DNA of 64,000 nucleotides. Source: Biscogniauxia marginata (Eukaryota; Ascomycota; Sordariomycetes; Xylariales; Xylariaceae). The notes beneath the pieces were generated by a model. The model saw only the letters and a list, made by a program, of their open reading frames with translations, searched no databases and had not been told where the DNA came from. Both the position numbers and the translations under genes were made by a program. Location of the stretch: the NCBI GenBank assembly GCA_022695795.1, contig MU404074.1:310001-374000 (forward strand), given 5' to 3'. Numbering within the stretch: position 1 is the first letter of the stretch; the number at the start of each line of letters is the position of its first letter. Of this stretch, positions 48,444 to 61,083 are shown in pieces.

Positions 48444-51435
48444 ATGTGTGCCCTTAGATTGCATGAGACGGCGATGGCTGATACCACCGATGATACACAC
48501 GATTGAGACAGGCAATGCGGCATGCCAATCCTTATTCCATTTCCTTCAAGTCCTGACGCCAAAGAGACCTTCCTATGGATGGCCTCAAAACACTCTTTTT
48601 GAATTTCCTTCCTCTCTCACACCGACCTTATTCACTCGTTACAACCTTTCCTTGGATGTTTCATCATACAAAAGCGTATAAAAAAGTCGAAAAGATAAAA
48701 ACCCAGACCCATACTGGATCAATCGTTGTGCATCGCAATATCAGACCATCATCAGCCTTATCTATCAGAGTGCCGCAGACTCTTTTGGGGGAAAAAACCC
48801 TCAGCCTCTCACTAACTCATCGCCTGAACGTCTCATCTAGGATGAGACATATGCTTCTACCTCCACATACATATGACGACTGTACGATACGACTTCACGA
48901 CCTTCCCTCACTCCCAAGTCCCCGAAAGGCACAAGTGACCATTTCTCTTCTCGATATACTGCGATACCATATGTTTATGTTCTCTTAAGCAGCAGGTTCC
49001 AGTTTTGATACCCCCACTCTGCCATCGCAGAGGGCAGGATGAGCTCTCAGCGTCCATTGGAACACAGGGACTAACTTCATCGTGAACTCACCTCATTTCC
49101 AGCAATACATCGCACCATCTTGGGAATCTACTCCTAGTTTGGGCGAGGCACGTGGATTTTTGCCTCCAGTAGCCCAGAGCTACATCTGATGTTTCGTCAC
49201 ATCTAGGTGGGAGGTGACTGACTTGAATTTCTAAAGCGATTTGATTTCTTTTTCTCCATTCAAATAGAGGATTGTCTGTTTGGGGGGATCTAAGTTGGTG
49301 GGAAATAGGGAGGCAAACTTCGAGATCATTTTTGTTTGGGATAGGGATAGGGAAAAGCTGGGGGGAAAAAAAATGCAAGATACCAGATCTCGCAGCGATC
49401 TTTCGTATCCGCGGGCGAGACAAGATTTCGCGCAAGAAGCACTTGTTTTTCGGAGTGTTTTATTTTATTTTCATTTTGGTTTATGTTCCCCGTTCGCATT
49501 CCAAATTTTCTATCTACACAATATACCCAAAGACACGAAGATGGGGGGTTGGAAAGGTTTTTCCCGGTTGGACAAAAAAAAATTAAGGGGGAGGAGGACC
49601 CATGTACGCGTAAAGCACCACAGATACTACATACACGCTTGATTTCGCGTGTGCACATAGTAACAGAGCAGAGCAAAGCAAAAATGAGAGAAAAAAGCTT
49701 TTTGTTTTTATTGGAATATTTGACGTTCGCGAGGAATTGTGTTTTTTGACGTGTTAATTACTAGAACCGGGACGGGGTGTGAGGTCTCGAAGAGACCGTA
49801 CTGTTTACCATGTAAATGTTGAGGCATCTGATGTCTAGTGGGGTTACCTTACGAAGTGATAGGTAACTCTTAAGAACTTCCCGCGGCTAAGTATAGATAT
49901 GTACCTATACCAGACTTGGGATGAATTAGATTCAACTAATTTGATCTATCTCAATACGCTACCGCGTGCTATATACGCCCCCTTCATAACTTAACGTGAG
50001 AAAGTTCGCGCCGTGGCTCTTATTTACCCTCCCGCCATGTGCGAGACTTGTCTACACTAAGGTGTAGTTTGGTAATGTCATGAACATATGGTAAGGTTTG
50101 GCTATAAGTGTTCGACTCGCAACGGATTCACTGGTAGGGAGACGGGTTTCCCCCCGTGACTCGTGGGGGATGTAAGTTTGAGGATGTTGTTAATTTGCTC
50201 CCTTGGGTGTGTGTGTGTGTGTGTGTTGAAGTGGGATACCGAAGTGAAGAAGATGATGATCTTGGTGATTATAAGGATGAAGCCCTAACAAAGACAGCGC
50301 GAACTCAGCATGGTCCACGTAGACTTCTAGATATGCTTGAGAGAATGTACCGAACTAGAAGTTCAGGGACATAATGCGAAGAAACCTCAAGGATGTTGGC
50401 TCTACACCGCCGTCTATGTGTTGCCAAAAGAGGCTTTCAAGAAAGAGAGGCCTGTCGTGGGTAGACACATCGTCCAGGAAGATATCCTGGCAGGTGCCTC
50501 TCTTGAGATGCGAGCTGACAGTATGCTTGTTCGGCTCGGCCTACCAGATGTAAATCACCTCTTAAATACGCAGTAGCATGGACTCGGGCCCTGGTGCTAT
50601 AGCCTTCTATCGGCACTCCGGGTTGGGACCTCTTTCAGCCCTGATCATACGGACTCTCTCAGCTTGAGAAGGAAAGAGCATTCTTTTCATGAAGGCTGCT
50701 GACGAGGATTGCGTTCTGCTGGTGGCTAATGTTAGCTGTGTCCTATATATGGCGGAATCCTGGGGTATATAAAGTCTATTCTTGTGGGGATATAATGAAC
50801 TAGACTGTAACATAGTCCTCCGCTGAGAGCGAATAACTTGAACCCCTTGGCTTGTACACTTCGATTGCCGCTTCTCGGAGATCCTGACCTTGAATTGAAG
50901 AATAACTGCTATTAATACAGTATCTCTTAGACGTCAGGAGTTGGAATCATGATTATTAAAGAGTGGGTTTCAACGTCTCCCGATGTAGTCGGGACTGAGT
51001 GGGTCTTGTGATCCGCGTCACTGTCAATTTGGAATTGAGAGAAATATCCATGTACGGACTAAGTACCTACATGTAGGTAGAATAGAAGGGAAAGGAGTTG
51101 AGAGAGGAAGTGCTTACTAAGGTACCTGCCAAAGGTCCTCTGCGCCACGGCCGATTGCGGGTCGGGCATTGCGGCAATCCATAGTCAAGCCACAGCGGGA
51201 AATAGCTACAAAGAATTGCGTCATGAAGAGAACTGACAAATCAAAGAAAAGTCTTGTATCAGTCCTTCCCAAAACCCCTCGGAAAGTACAGCAGGTACAC
51301 TACAAATCTGTACGTTAGTAACCTTGTTCTGCTAAGACATCCATAAGGTTCCTCAAATCCCGAATCAGAAAGGGCCCGACTTACCAGGTAGAATAAAAAC
51401 CCACTGCGATTCCGCCCCGCCGTCTATTTTCTTCC
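48444..51435. other. intergenic, nothing firm
   Basis: About 3 kb. The left part is the 3' flank of the disordered-protein gene. A GT run lies at about 50206-50227, and two overlapping short frames at 50156-50576 show no motif. The right end is the thioredoxin promoter. Confidence 0.5.
50206..50227. repeat. GT dinucleotide microsatellite
   Basis: About eleven uninterrupted GT units in intergenic sequence. Confidence 0.85.
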
Positions 51436-52108
51436 ATGTCCAACTACTTCCTCTGCGCAACCAAGTCTACACTGAGACATCCCATTTCCCGACCTGCTCC
51501 ACGCCTCTCGTACTTTCGACAATTCCATACCACGTCGCCCAGAATGACTGTCCACAACCTCACCACGTAAGTGTCGTCACCCTCCCTGCCACAGCCGTCG
51601 CGTCGCATCGCATCGCAACGAGCTGGAAGCTACCCCGCATTGGCGCGAATGAGATAATCTCTCGCATTCGCATTTACACTTTAACCCCTCCATCTTCTTC
51701 GGAAACGATACTAACATGTTGCTTCTCGCAGTAAGGCCGAGTTCGAGGAGGCCGTCAAGAACAACAAGGTCGTCCTGCTCGACTGCTTCGCCACCTGGTG
51801 CGGTCCCTGCAAGGCCATCGCGCCCATACTAGCCAAGTAAGACGAAGACGAACCCGCGCAACAAGTCCCTCACGCCCTTTTCACTAACAAGACCACCTGC
51901 CTTTTACAGCCACTCGAACGACGAGCAATTCAAGGACGTCTTCTTCGGAAAGATCGACGTCGACGATCTCCCCGAGCTCAGCCAGGAGCTCGGCATCACC
52001 GCCATGCCCACCTTTATGATCTTCAAGGACGGAGAGACTGTCCCTGCCGAGAAGCTCGTCGGCGCCAACCCGAACGCCCTCGTCGCCCTGCTGAAGAAGA
52101 ACATCTAA
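51436..52108 (+). CDS. thioredoxin, possible mitochondrial and cytosolic forms
   Basis: A thioredoxin, the dithiol reductant for peroxiredoxins, ribonucleotide reductase and methionine sulfoxide reductases. Exons are 51436..51566, 51732..51836 and 51910..52108. The active site WCGPC sits in exon 2 ([13 protein letters not shown]), and exon 3 carries the cis-Pro segment [13 protein letters not shown]. From the second ATG (51544, MTVHNLTT) the protein is 108 residues, the usual cytosolic size. An in-frame ATG 108 nt upstream adds 36 residues rich in Arg/Ser/Thr and without acidic residues, with a RQFHTTSPR end, the look of a mitochondrial presequence. Both starts may be used. Splice frames agree at each junction. 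Confidence 0.92.
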
Positions 52109-52133
52109 GCGCATATCCGCTCGCGCGCTAAAG

Positions 52134-52171
52134 GGGTTACGGTTACGGTACGGTTACGGTTACGGTTACGA
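52134..52171. repeat. GGTTAC hexanucleotide repeat
   Basis: About six tandem GGTTAC units, one of them degenerate, starting 26 bp after the thioredoxin stop and so probably in its 3' UTR. Confidence 0.85.
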
Positions 52172-54633
52172 TGTAATTAGTTGGAACGGACAACCTATAG
52201 AAGGACTGATAGATTCGGCATCGTGCTAGGTGGGGTATTCTCATCCATGCGACAAGCCTTTTAGCCCTGAGCCTGCTACATACACCTGGACAAAAGCACG
52301 ATACGCTCACTGGACCAAAACATGTATTTCGTGGATAGATGAATATTTGCTTTTGCAACCCTCTTTGGCTACCTTAAGTGTGTGTAGATGGGTACACGGA
52401 GAAACGGCTTTTTCCACTCCCATCTCGATGACCTGTGCATCGCCACCATAATGATTCTGGAAAATAAATGAAGACATGTTCGTATTGAGCCTCTTGTCCG
52501 CAGCCCCCCCTCAGCCAAACCATCCTAGCAAGGGATCTTCATTAATTACCCCAAGACCGACACGTGGACGTTAGTATTGGTTAAGGTCAGATTATGAATT
52601 ACAATGTGGTCGCACTTGCGTGACATGCGTGACGCGAACCTGACGTGATAGCAATCCCCATTGTGCCACGCTCTCGCTGATCACGCCCGATTATTGCGTG
52701 AGATCTATGGCGGCCAAATCATTGCCTCCCCGGGAGCAGATACGCACCAAGCTTGATGCGGGTCACGACAGGAAACTAGATAATACAAACTACCTACTCT
52801 GACTCTTTACGTACGTCCTTTAAACTAGGGGGATATGAAATACAAGGTACTATGCTTTGGTTTTTCTCCAAGATAAGTTGCGACTAGGGTGGTAAGTCAG
52901 ACTGTTTTTAGTGCATACAGCTAAGTATACATGAATAAGTATTTCGGAATCCGAGTTGCTTGGCTGATCTTTACGTATTATTTACCTTACTTTATACATA
53001 GCCTTGGTTTCCTTCTCCTTTTCTTTCTTTCTTTTTTTTTCCCAGGAGGCAAAGCACACGGTATACATTTCCTCATCCTTGTAAATTTGTACCAGCCCTA
53101 CGTCACTTTGTATAGCCCGTATATAATCTGGTAGAATAAGGCATGCGGAGTATCATGTAGTGGTGAGGCTCTGCAGACGTACTTAGTTAGTAGAGAGGTT
53201 GGCTTGGCTTATAGTATGCCGGTGTTAGTTATTATGACTAGAAACATATCTGAATTCAATATGTGACTCTACCCAAGTCACGTGGGTATTTGTAAACATT
53301 TAAATCTACATTTAGACATATCCAGACAAGGATTTCTTCTTCTTCTTTTTTAAAATTTTTTTTTAAATGGCCTTTCCACCTTTTTAGTGATGTCTTAGGG
53401 GGGGGGGGGCACACACACACACACAGATATATATATATTGGGTTCTAGGGGAGTATATACCTATAAGTTTGTTCTTACAGTAGTAAGAAATAAAACGTCT
53501 GCAATATGGCATCGAACATCGTCGCGAAGAGGAGAAAATAATATAGTCCTTACCTTTGAAAAGAAGGAAGAAAAAAAGGGGACTCAATGTCTTTCAACTT
53601 ATCTAGCTATCCATCCCTGGGTGGAGAAGATGGGCCTTCTATAGTATAGATGACTCATGTCATGATATTTGCTCTGTAAGGCTGTGAGGGTGGGTACGTG
53701 ATAATGTGGTTGTTGAACGAAGGGCTGGAACTAGGGTATTGGGTAAGCGGTCTTCTTACGATACAAGACACTCCAACTGTTCCCACATAGGTCTGCACCT
53801 GTGGTTCCCTTCGCTACTTCCAGACTTAGCTGGTAAGACAAGCCATATTAGTCCCTTGGTGAGAGCCTCTTCGACACCTGACAGATCGTTACGTGGCTAG
53901 GAGGAAGAAGCATGTTTTTTGCGTGCTCTTTGAAAATAAAATGTCATTTGTAAGATGCTTCTAGAGTTATTTAAGAACAAGTGAAGATATGGTTCTATCA
54001 TTTAGGATAGGCCTCGAAATGCAGCTTTTGGATTATATCATCCTAAGACAAGACTGAGTTGCGTTGTAGGAATTGTTGGTGATTGAGCCGCTTAGCTCAC
54101 AAACTAACAACACTACCTACCTTAGAGGTATGTATTGGCTATCCACGGATTGCTTTCTTTGAGCGTATTCGAACTTAATATTCCTTGAGAGACTTATTTT
54201 AATTTAGCTATTATCATTATATGAGAACGGTTTAGAGTATTGTTAGAGATACAGGAGATTCATTGCATATATTTACTGCCTTCTTGTGCACCACTGAACG
54301 TGATGGCGAGGAGAATATGACACCGATCACGAGACTAGAATCCAAGCTGATATAACCCCCGAGCTTATAGAAATGAAATGGATAGTAGCTCTGCGTTCGG
54401 AACCAAAGACGCATTCCCTCAAGCTCGGTACGTTCGAAAACCCGAAATTATATACAAAGGTTGGCCTTATAGGTAAACACTGTATTCAAAGCAGAATAAT
54501 TCATATCACAAGTGCTTGGTAGAAAGGCGTCTTAACAATTGTGGCATTGCAATGTAGTTGAACCGGTCCACAGCATAGACGACCGCGTCCGGGGATCCGG
54601 TAGCGTCCAGCCCGCTCCCGTCCGCTGGTTCAC
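52172..54633. other. intergenic with composite microsatellite
   Basis: No gene is supported. It contains poly-pyrimidine runs, a composite G/CA/AT repeat at 53398-53439 and AT-rich stretches. Confidence 0.5.
53398..53439. repeat. composite microsatellite G(12)-(CA)n-(AT)n
   Basis: A run of twelve G passes directly into about eight CA units and then about six AT units. Confidence 0.9.
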
Positions 54634-55211
54634 CTACGCCGTCGCCACGTCGGGCGGTCTGATATACTGAATGTGCCAGAGATTTGGATCTCTCAAGTCG
54701 GCGTAGAAATCCGGCATAAGGCCCACAAGCTGCACCTTCATCCACCCGACGTACATCCTTCAATAGCAGGGCATTCTTCGTCATCCTCAACATCACCGAA
54801 CTCGCTCTCATCATCGTTGTGGTCGCCCTGACTCTCCACCATCCTCTCGGTCCTGGTCTCGTGCTGTTGTTGCCGTTGCCTTGTAGCTCCCCGTGATTCC
54901 CAGTCGCCCCTGATCAACTTGACCCAACGCTCGCTTTCTTCAGAGATCACGCTCCGCGTCGAAGCTTCGTCAACCTGGATGCACGATTCCCACGCCGCGT
55001 CGCTGGTATACGTGCAGCGATACACGGCGAAGCCCCATATGCGATGGCCGTCGGCGCGGAGATGGCGTTCGATCTCGTCGGCAGCGTTGAAGTCGGCGGA
55101 GATGGTGTTGGGCGTGCGGGGAGAGAGGTCGACAGGTTGTCGGAGGGCTGCGCGATCTTGGTCCGGGCGTTTCATGAGGGCTTCAAGCTGGCGCAGGTTG
55201 TCGGTGGCCAT
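54634..55211 (-). pseudogene. fungal-specific hypothetical gene with apparent frameshift
   Basis: From MATDNLRQLEAL at 55211 a frame runs to 54738. It includes DGHRIWGFAVYRCTYTSDAAWESCI, which resembles a domain (W-G-F-x-x-Y-R-C-T-Y) recurring in uncharacterised, often multi-copy Pezizomycotina proteins. The frame stops soon after PAIEGCTSGG. In another frame, starting immediately after the Cys-Thr codons, the sequence reads VGWMKVQLVGLMPDFY and continues through DPNLWHIQYIRPPDV to a stop at 54634. That is the kind of end I expect for this family. A one-base loss near 54755 explains the break; no splice sites fit. It may be a pseudogene or a sequencing error. Function unknown. Confidence 0.6.
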
Positions 55212-58200
55212 TTCAGACGCGTGACTCCTGCTATGTGTACAACTGAACGTACGAAGTCGTCGATCTGCAGGAGGGCCAGATGAGGCCACAGCGTAGAGTG
55301 AAATGGATGTGTGGCGTCTGCGGTGCAGAAGATCAAGGTGGCTGCGAACAGCGTCGACTGTGGCCCTTCGCATCATGTAGCATATGAAACGATACAAGCA
55401 GGAGGCATAGGTCCAAGTCAGAAGGCAGACCCGACCTCGGGAGTTTTTAGATATTGCGGAGATACTCTTTGTTATCTACAGACCTACCGGTTGGACGGAA
55501 AACATGAGCAATCTCGTTTCTCGCTTTTGCCAGGCCAAAAGTCAGCAGTAGTACCCTTCTAGCCCTCTCCTGAATTTTAAGAATCGAGTGGTCATGTTGA
55601 AGATATGAAGCGTGGTTCCAGAATCCAGGATGGCTGAGTTCCTTAATGAATAAAGGGTGGTAATAAATGTTCCATATGCCTTACGTGTAGTCACACATGA
55701 CGCTTTCACCTTTCCAGCTGCCCTTCTATATAGTCAATTGTTCTACTCTATTGCCATTTCTTTCTTCAAGCGGGATGTCTCTTCCTCTAGGTTATCCTTC
55801 AATCGTGACTTTACTAACTCCTGCAAGGGAAATGATAAGTTTCCATTCAACTATCGTTTTTATTAGAATGCGTAATAGCAAAGTGGTAATAAAGTGGAAG
55901 AGCAAACATGCCGAGCATCTTTTCCCATGTTCTACTTCTGCGTTGGATTTCTGTCGTTTCCGTTGCGAATCACTTTTGCCACCCCTCTTTCTCCTGCCTC
56001 TAGTTGTTTGGTCTTCACTTCCTACCTGTTAGCCCCTGAGTTTTTACTATTGTATACTATTAAACAGGCATATGCAATGCATGCAATTTCAAGCTGTTTT
56101 CATGCAAGATTTCGTCTATAGTGAAGGTGGTGGCTTGAAGACGACGGCCCACTCTATGTCCATCTCCCCCCTGAGGTGCCATATGCTCACAGATAGATGC
56201 GGCATCCTCTTTTGCTGTCTTTTGTTACGGCCAACAAGTAGGTCAATTTTTTAAGGCAGACTATAGAGCTATTTTGTGAGAAGAATATTCAAACTCGATC
56301 CCTCCCTTTTACAGAATTATTGCCATCCCCCCTTCCTTTTGGTTTCTATTCATGGGTATATTATCCCTTGCAATGTGACTGTGATGCGTTAATAAAGATA
56401 CATATATATCAATCCAGGAGGTTAGCCCTTGGCACAGGTATAGTAGCCGTATAGTTCATCTAGGTGTTTTGTAGATTGTTTTGCGCACTGACCGAGAATC
56501 AACAATGTGGAGATTACGCAAGCCGTGTCGTGTCATTCATCTCTAGGAGGTTTATAAGTTTAACTATCGCTAGTTAGCAATTACGTGTTTGACAGCCGAT
56601 ACGACGTTGAATGCGCTCGCTTACGCGTTGCTCCACGTCCCATGCGATCTAACTACCTATGTAGCTTTGGGCATCGCAGGCGCTGAACCTGGTATACAAG
56701 GCCCCGAGGATTGGAGCTCGCGTAGTATTGCATTTAGATCCATCGCCAGTACATCATATCTGCCTCGAAGCCTCGTAATCGGAGCATTTTGATTGACTTC
56801 CACGCAATGCGATCAGCACTAGGATCATGATAACTATGTAGGTCCATCTCGATATTAAGATATGACCGGCCTTTTACCGCCGAGAAGAATTCCTTTTTAG
56901 TCCACGAAAGCTGTTATCCCCGGTGTACAGTTGTCATACTGTCCAATCGGAACATTTCTTGTTTTCAGATGCGATTATAACTAGGTACTGACCCCTGGGC
57001 GCTGTCTGAGCTGAGGTGGAAGCTCCGTAGAGTCAAAGCTCAAGGTAAGATATTTATTTGGTCACCTCGCTGCCAAGGTGATATGTGGAAATTTTGAGGC
57101 AAACGGGAGTTTGCAATCGCTTGTGTGTGATTGGAGCTTTTGAGAAATATTTATCCTAGAACTAGGTATATTGACTGAAGAGCGGTGTCAAAATATGCGA
57201 CCCAAGTACTATAGGATTCTTCCCGGTGGTCGCTTTGTTTTGTTGGATCGACCCACGTTGGACGTGCCCCCTTCCGGGCCGCCATTTGGTACCTATGTTA
57301 AAGAAATTACAAGAGAAGATGTCACAGCTTTTCTCTTCGCGAATTCAGTGCTTGTACTAGCCATAGTAAGCTTTAATTAGTTACAGCTATCGTGTTTCCT
57401 GCGACAATACAGATTTGCAGCTGCCGGACGACTAAGAAGGCGTACGAGATTGCCATCTCATACTAGGTCTTTCCCCTGTCAATATCGGTGCGATTTTATT
57501 TTGTTCAAACCAGGTGCCTGGCGCCAAACGGTTACAAAAAAGGCAAAGATCGGCTTTCTTTCAAGTTCAATAAGGTTAGAACGACTGTTTCATGCGAGCT
57601 ACGTAGGTTAGGTTAGGTTAGGGATATTTTGAGCCTCCCGCATCCCGAAGCTGGGGTATATAATAGGATCCTTGTCGGCCCGAGACTTTCTAGGGCTATA
57701 TGTCACAGCGTTAAGATTAGAGGCTCTTAACGAACCCTTATAAGCTTGGAAACTTAGCCCCTAAATGGATCTGGCAGATCTGAGCGAGGCACGTATGCTT
57801 CGAAGGAGCCGCAAAGCTTTGGTAGATGGAGTTGCTAGTCTGTTCGCCGTACAAGGCGACGCGTATCACCCTGTTTGGAGAGCCCATATACGGCAATTGA
57901 TGAACAAAGACACACATACACTTCAGTCTAGACTCGATCACGATGTCTATGCTTGGGCCATCCCGTTGGGGCAAAATCACTCTGCCACTTGGAAGCAAGT
58001 CTTTCCTCCTGGGTTGGCTGGTTGCAGCAACCGTGCGCTTCTACGCACGACAACTTTGGCTCTGGTGGTTGGAGAGGTCGTTCGTCTGAATCCAGCATGA
58101 ACAGATGTTGGGTTGGGGTTGCTCGACATCTTGTACATGGAAGACATGCCAAGTCGTCTCGACTTAGAGCACCGATTTTGGGTGAGGAGGATTAAGTTTT

Positions 58201-58847
58201 GAGAGTTCCTCGTCCGCCAAAGGGGTCGATGTCTTGACATCGTATATACGACAAGTAGAATCGAACGTTCCAGCTGACTGTCGACTAGGCTGTGGCGATC
58301 TCTACAGAGGCACGCAGATTTGCACAGGGCTGCTATGTATATGTCTCCCACCTAATATATTATCGAACCCAGCAGGATGTTGCGCTTTTTCGTGCCCCTT
58401 GACAAAAAAAGAAGACCCTTATTTTCAAAGAGCTCTGTCCTGGTCTGATCGCCTGCAACCTCACAGATCTCCGTCGTATTCACATCTGGCAAGGACCCAA
58501 GGACCCAAGGGGAACCCTAACATCGTTTCAGTACGCAGCTAGGCACAGATTCCCAGAAACTCTTTGTCAGCATATCGAGAACTCGCTTTCAGTTTTGGGC
58601 GTCAATGAAAAGAGAAGCCTCTTTATGATAAATACTGCTTGCCTTACCGTTAAGTTTCCCATCACCATGGACATTCATCCTCAACTCTTCTCTCTACCCC
58701 TTTCTGCCTCTTCACTTCTGCGTCTGTGACCCCTTTCTCATTCCTGACAGTTGCTTCGATTCTGATATCTCACTACATATCACCTTTAACTAAGCCGTTC
58801 TCTTTAAACACTTCACATTAAATCTGCTACCCATCTTACAAATCACG
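55212..58847. other. long intergenic region
   Basis: About 3.6 kb. Short frames at 57171-57380 and 57765-58100 lack motifs and splice partners. A TTAGG pentamer run lies at 57604-57622. The right end is the peroxidase promoter. Confidence 0.5.
57604..57622. repeat. short telomere-like TTAGG run
   Basis: Three TTAGG units followed by TTAGGG, similar to but too short for a true interstitial telomeric tract. Confidence 0.7.
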
Positions 58848-59767
58848 ATGCAGATCATCAGCTCCTCACTTTTCTTAGCATTCGTTGCCCATGCCGGCAC
58901 TGCTGCAGCCCAGTCTTGCCCGACTGTCTGGACTGAAATTGCTACAGACCTGAAGGCCGCTTTTGTGGGTTCTGATGGCAGTTGTAACGATGATGCTCGG
59001 GCCGCGATCCGGGCTTCCTTCCATGATTGCTTTCCCGGATCCTGTGACGGATCCCTTATCGTGGCAAACGAGTGTAACGATCGTGGCGAGAACAGGCAAA
59101 TGGTCGATATTTGTGGCACCCTTGGCGACAAGGCAACGCAGTACAATGTTAGCGCGGCCGACATGATCCAATTTGGTGCCGGTAAGTCTTTCACTCTTCT
59201 ATATCAAGTAACAAGCATAAGCTCATAAAATCTAAGCGATGGGAATTGCCGCCTGTCCCTCCGGACCTAAGATCGCCTTCAAGGTTGGCAGGATAGATTC
59301 GTCCACAGCGAACCCAGAGAACCAAATCCCTGGCCGGAATTCTGACGCTGCTACCCAAATAGCGGCCTTTGAAGCCAAAGGGTTCACAGTCACGGAGCTC
59401 GTTGCTCTCATTGGCGCACACAGTACCGCTAAGGACTTTACCGGAGAGTCGCTCGACTCAACCCCAGCGCAGTGGGACACCGCGTTCTATAGCGAGACAG
59501 CCGACGAAAGCAACACTGCTAGTCTTGTCAGTGACAGGTTTCTGGCCAATTCGACCGAGTCGAGCTCCATCTGGATCTCTATGACTGACACAACTACCTG
59601 GATAAACGCGTTCGTGCCGGCGTGAGTGGTTTTCTAACCCCCCTTTACTTATTTTAATTGTCCGCTAACCAAACCTGTTCTCTAGAATGGAAAAGATGAG
59701 TGTCATGGGTAATGACGAAGCAAGTCTGATCGATTGCTCGAACGTTATTACCGACGTGTTTACATAA
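58848..59767 (+). CDS. secreted class II haem peroxidase (AA2 type)
   Basis: A 266-residue secreted haem peroxidase, oxidising substrates with H2O2 outside the cell. Exons are 58848..59181, 59237..59621 and 59686..59767. The signal peptide ends near residue 21 (AAA-QSCPTVW). The distal site is Arg55 and His59 (RASFHDCF); Asp60 and the following GSCDGS match the distal calcium site. The proximal site LIGAHST places the haem ligand at His173, with Ser/Thr after it as a calcium ligand. Cysteines are frequent in the mature part. It is shorter than basidiomycete lignin peroxidases, as is common in ascomycete AA2 proteins; I cannot tell from sequence whether it oxidises Mn2+ or lignin. Confidence 0.88.
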
Positions 59768-60318
59768 ATTATGACCGCTATGCTTGGAACAATTATGTCC
59801 AGATGAAAGGCTCATGAAACTACGAACGCAGCTCTCTATGCCTTCTCTTGAAACTTTGTCTTATCCTGTATCAATAGTACACATGTATATGGGCGTTTCT
59901 GGGAGTTAGGATCGGAAAACTTGGTATTTTTTTTTGTCGCATACTTGTACGATATTAATTCGAGTTCGCCTGCTGGAGACTATTAAAACTTATGTATTTG
60001 TAATCAAGAAAAAGAAGAATGCGAATTTCGAGCTGTTCCGATGATATATCGTTCATCTGTTTATGAAATGTGATGAAGGGGCAAGTAATATTTACTATTA
60101 TAACACAGAAGAATTTCACCCTTGTATTGTGACCATCAATACATAAATCAAACTGGAAGGAGTAGTTACTTGAGACACTAGAGTTAGGTATTATTAAAAG
60201 GATATGATGTGAAATCGCCAACTACGGGCGATTTCAATCCAGGAAATTTAACATATGCCTTACTTTGTGTTATAGAGTTTATAGCGTCTAACTCTATGTT
60301 TATAAATATATTCAACGT
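59768..60318. other. intergenic, convergent
   Basis: AT-rich spacer between the convergent peroxidase and GNAT genes; nothing else seen. Confidence 0.6.
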
Positions 60319-61083
60319 TCAAGGGCCGCTGCTTATCCGCATGAAAATATTGGGTGGCTTGTCCCATGATAAGAATTCCGCATCAACATCATACACGATA
60401 TCCGGACCTTCTGGACGAAAGCCTAGGCGCTCATAGACCGATCTACCCATACTCGAAGCCTCCGTGGTAGCCTCTGGGATCCCACGTCGGCGTGCCTCAT
60501 CGAGCCCCCACTGAACCAGCCTCGACGCGATCCCTCTCCGCTGAAACGATGGGTCCGTCGCACACATCTCCAGCACCATCACAGACGGCGGTTCCGCCGT
60601 TGCCTTCTCCCTGACGACTTCTATGCGGCGCCTCACCAGCGACCGCCAGACCTGACAGAGGAAACGCTGCTCGGCCTCGTCACCCGGGTACAGCGCCTCG
60701 AGATCTACCGTGCGGTGTAGGTCATTCGAAGGAGCTTCGCCGCGGCCCGGCACGAACGACGCCTGCGCCCAGATCGCGAGGCCGACGACGATGCGCCGAC
60801 CGTCCTGGCGCGGATCTGGGAGCGTCGCTTTTAGATAAACACTGTTTGCGTTCCCCTTGTTGTCCCGCGTTGTGGCGCGCCACTGCTCGACCATGGCCGC
60901 GGCGCCGCGGGCCTTGCCCTCGGGTGTATCCCAGCCGGGGTTCATGCCTACCCATATAGCGTCGCGCGCCTGTCGGCCGAAAGCCTCGCTCACGCAGTTG
61001 AACCCCTCGACGATGTCTTCCGCGCGGTCGACGACCTCGATTAAGGGCGCCTCTTGCCATTGGGCTGGTGGTTTGGTCGCCAT
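60319..61083 (-). CDS. GNAT-family N-acetyltransferase
   Basis: A 254-residue single-exon GNAT protein, expected to move acetyl from acetyl-CoA to an amine. The acetyl-CoA-binding loop is FQRRGIASRLVQWGLDEARRRG (R/Q-x-x-G-x-G/A type, near residues 185-206), preceded by a strand MVLEMCATDPS. The C-terminal SMGRSVYERLGFRPEG segment matches the family's motif B. The N-terminal half (WVGMNPGWDTPEGKARGA) is typical of fungal GNATs of unknown substrate. Probably cytosolic; there is no signal or membrane segment. Confidence 0.85.
   Translation of the reverse strand: MATKPPAQWQEAPLIEVVDRAEDIVEGFNCVSEAFGRQARDAIWVGMNPGWDTPEGKARGAAAMVEQWRATTRDNKGNANSVYLKATLPDPRQDGRRIVVGLAIWAQASFVPGRGEAPSNDLHRTVDLEALYPGDEAEQRFLCQVWRSLVRRRIEVVREKATAEPPSVMVLEMCATDPSFQRRGIASRLVQWGLDEARRRGIPEATTEASSMGRSVYERLGFRPEGPDIVYDVDAEFLSWDKPPNIFMRISSGP

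Noticed and set aside
47771..48562. 263-codon minus-strand frame
   Set aside because: Antisense to the disordered protein gene; Ser-rich shadow without domain.
50156..50576. two overlapping short + strand frames
   Set aside because: One is built on the GT microsatellite; neither has a motif or splice support.
57604..57622. interstitial telomere
   Set aside because: Only three or four TTAGG(G) units; common by chance or slippage.
57171..58100. short + strand frames of 69 and 111 codons
   Set aside because: No recognisable domain and no joinable exons.
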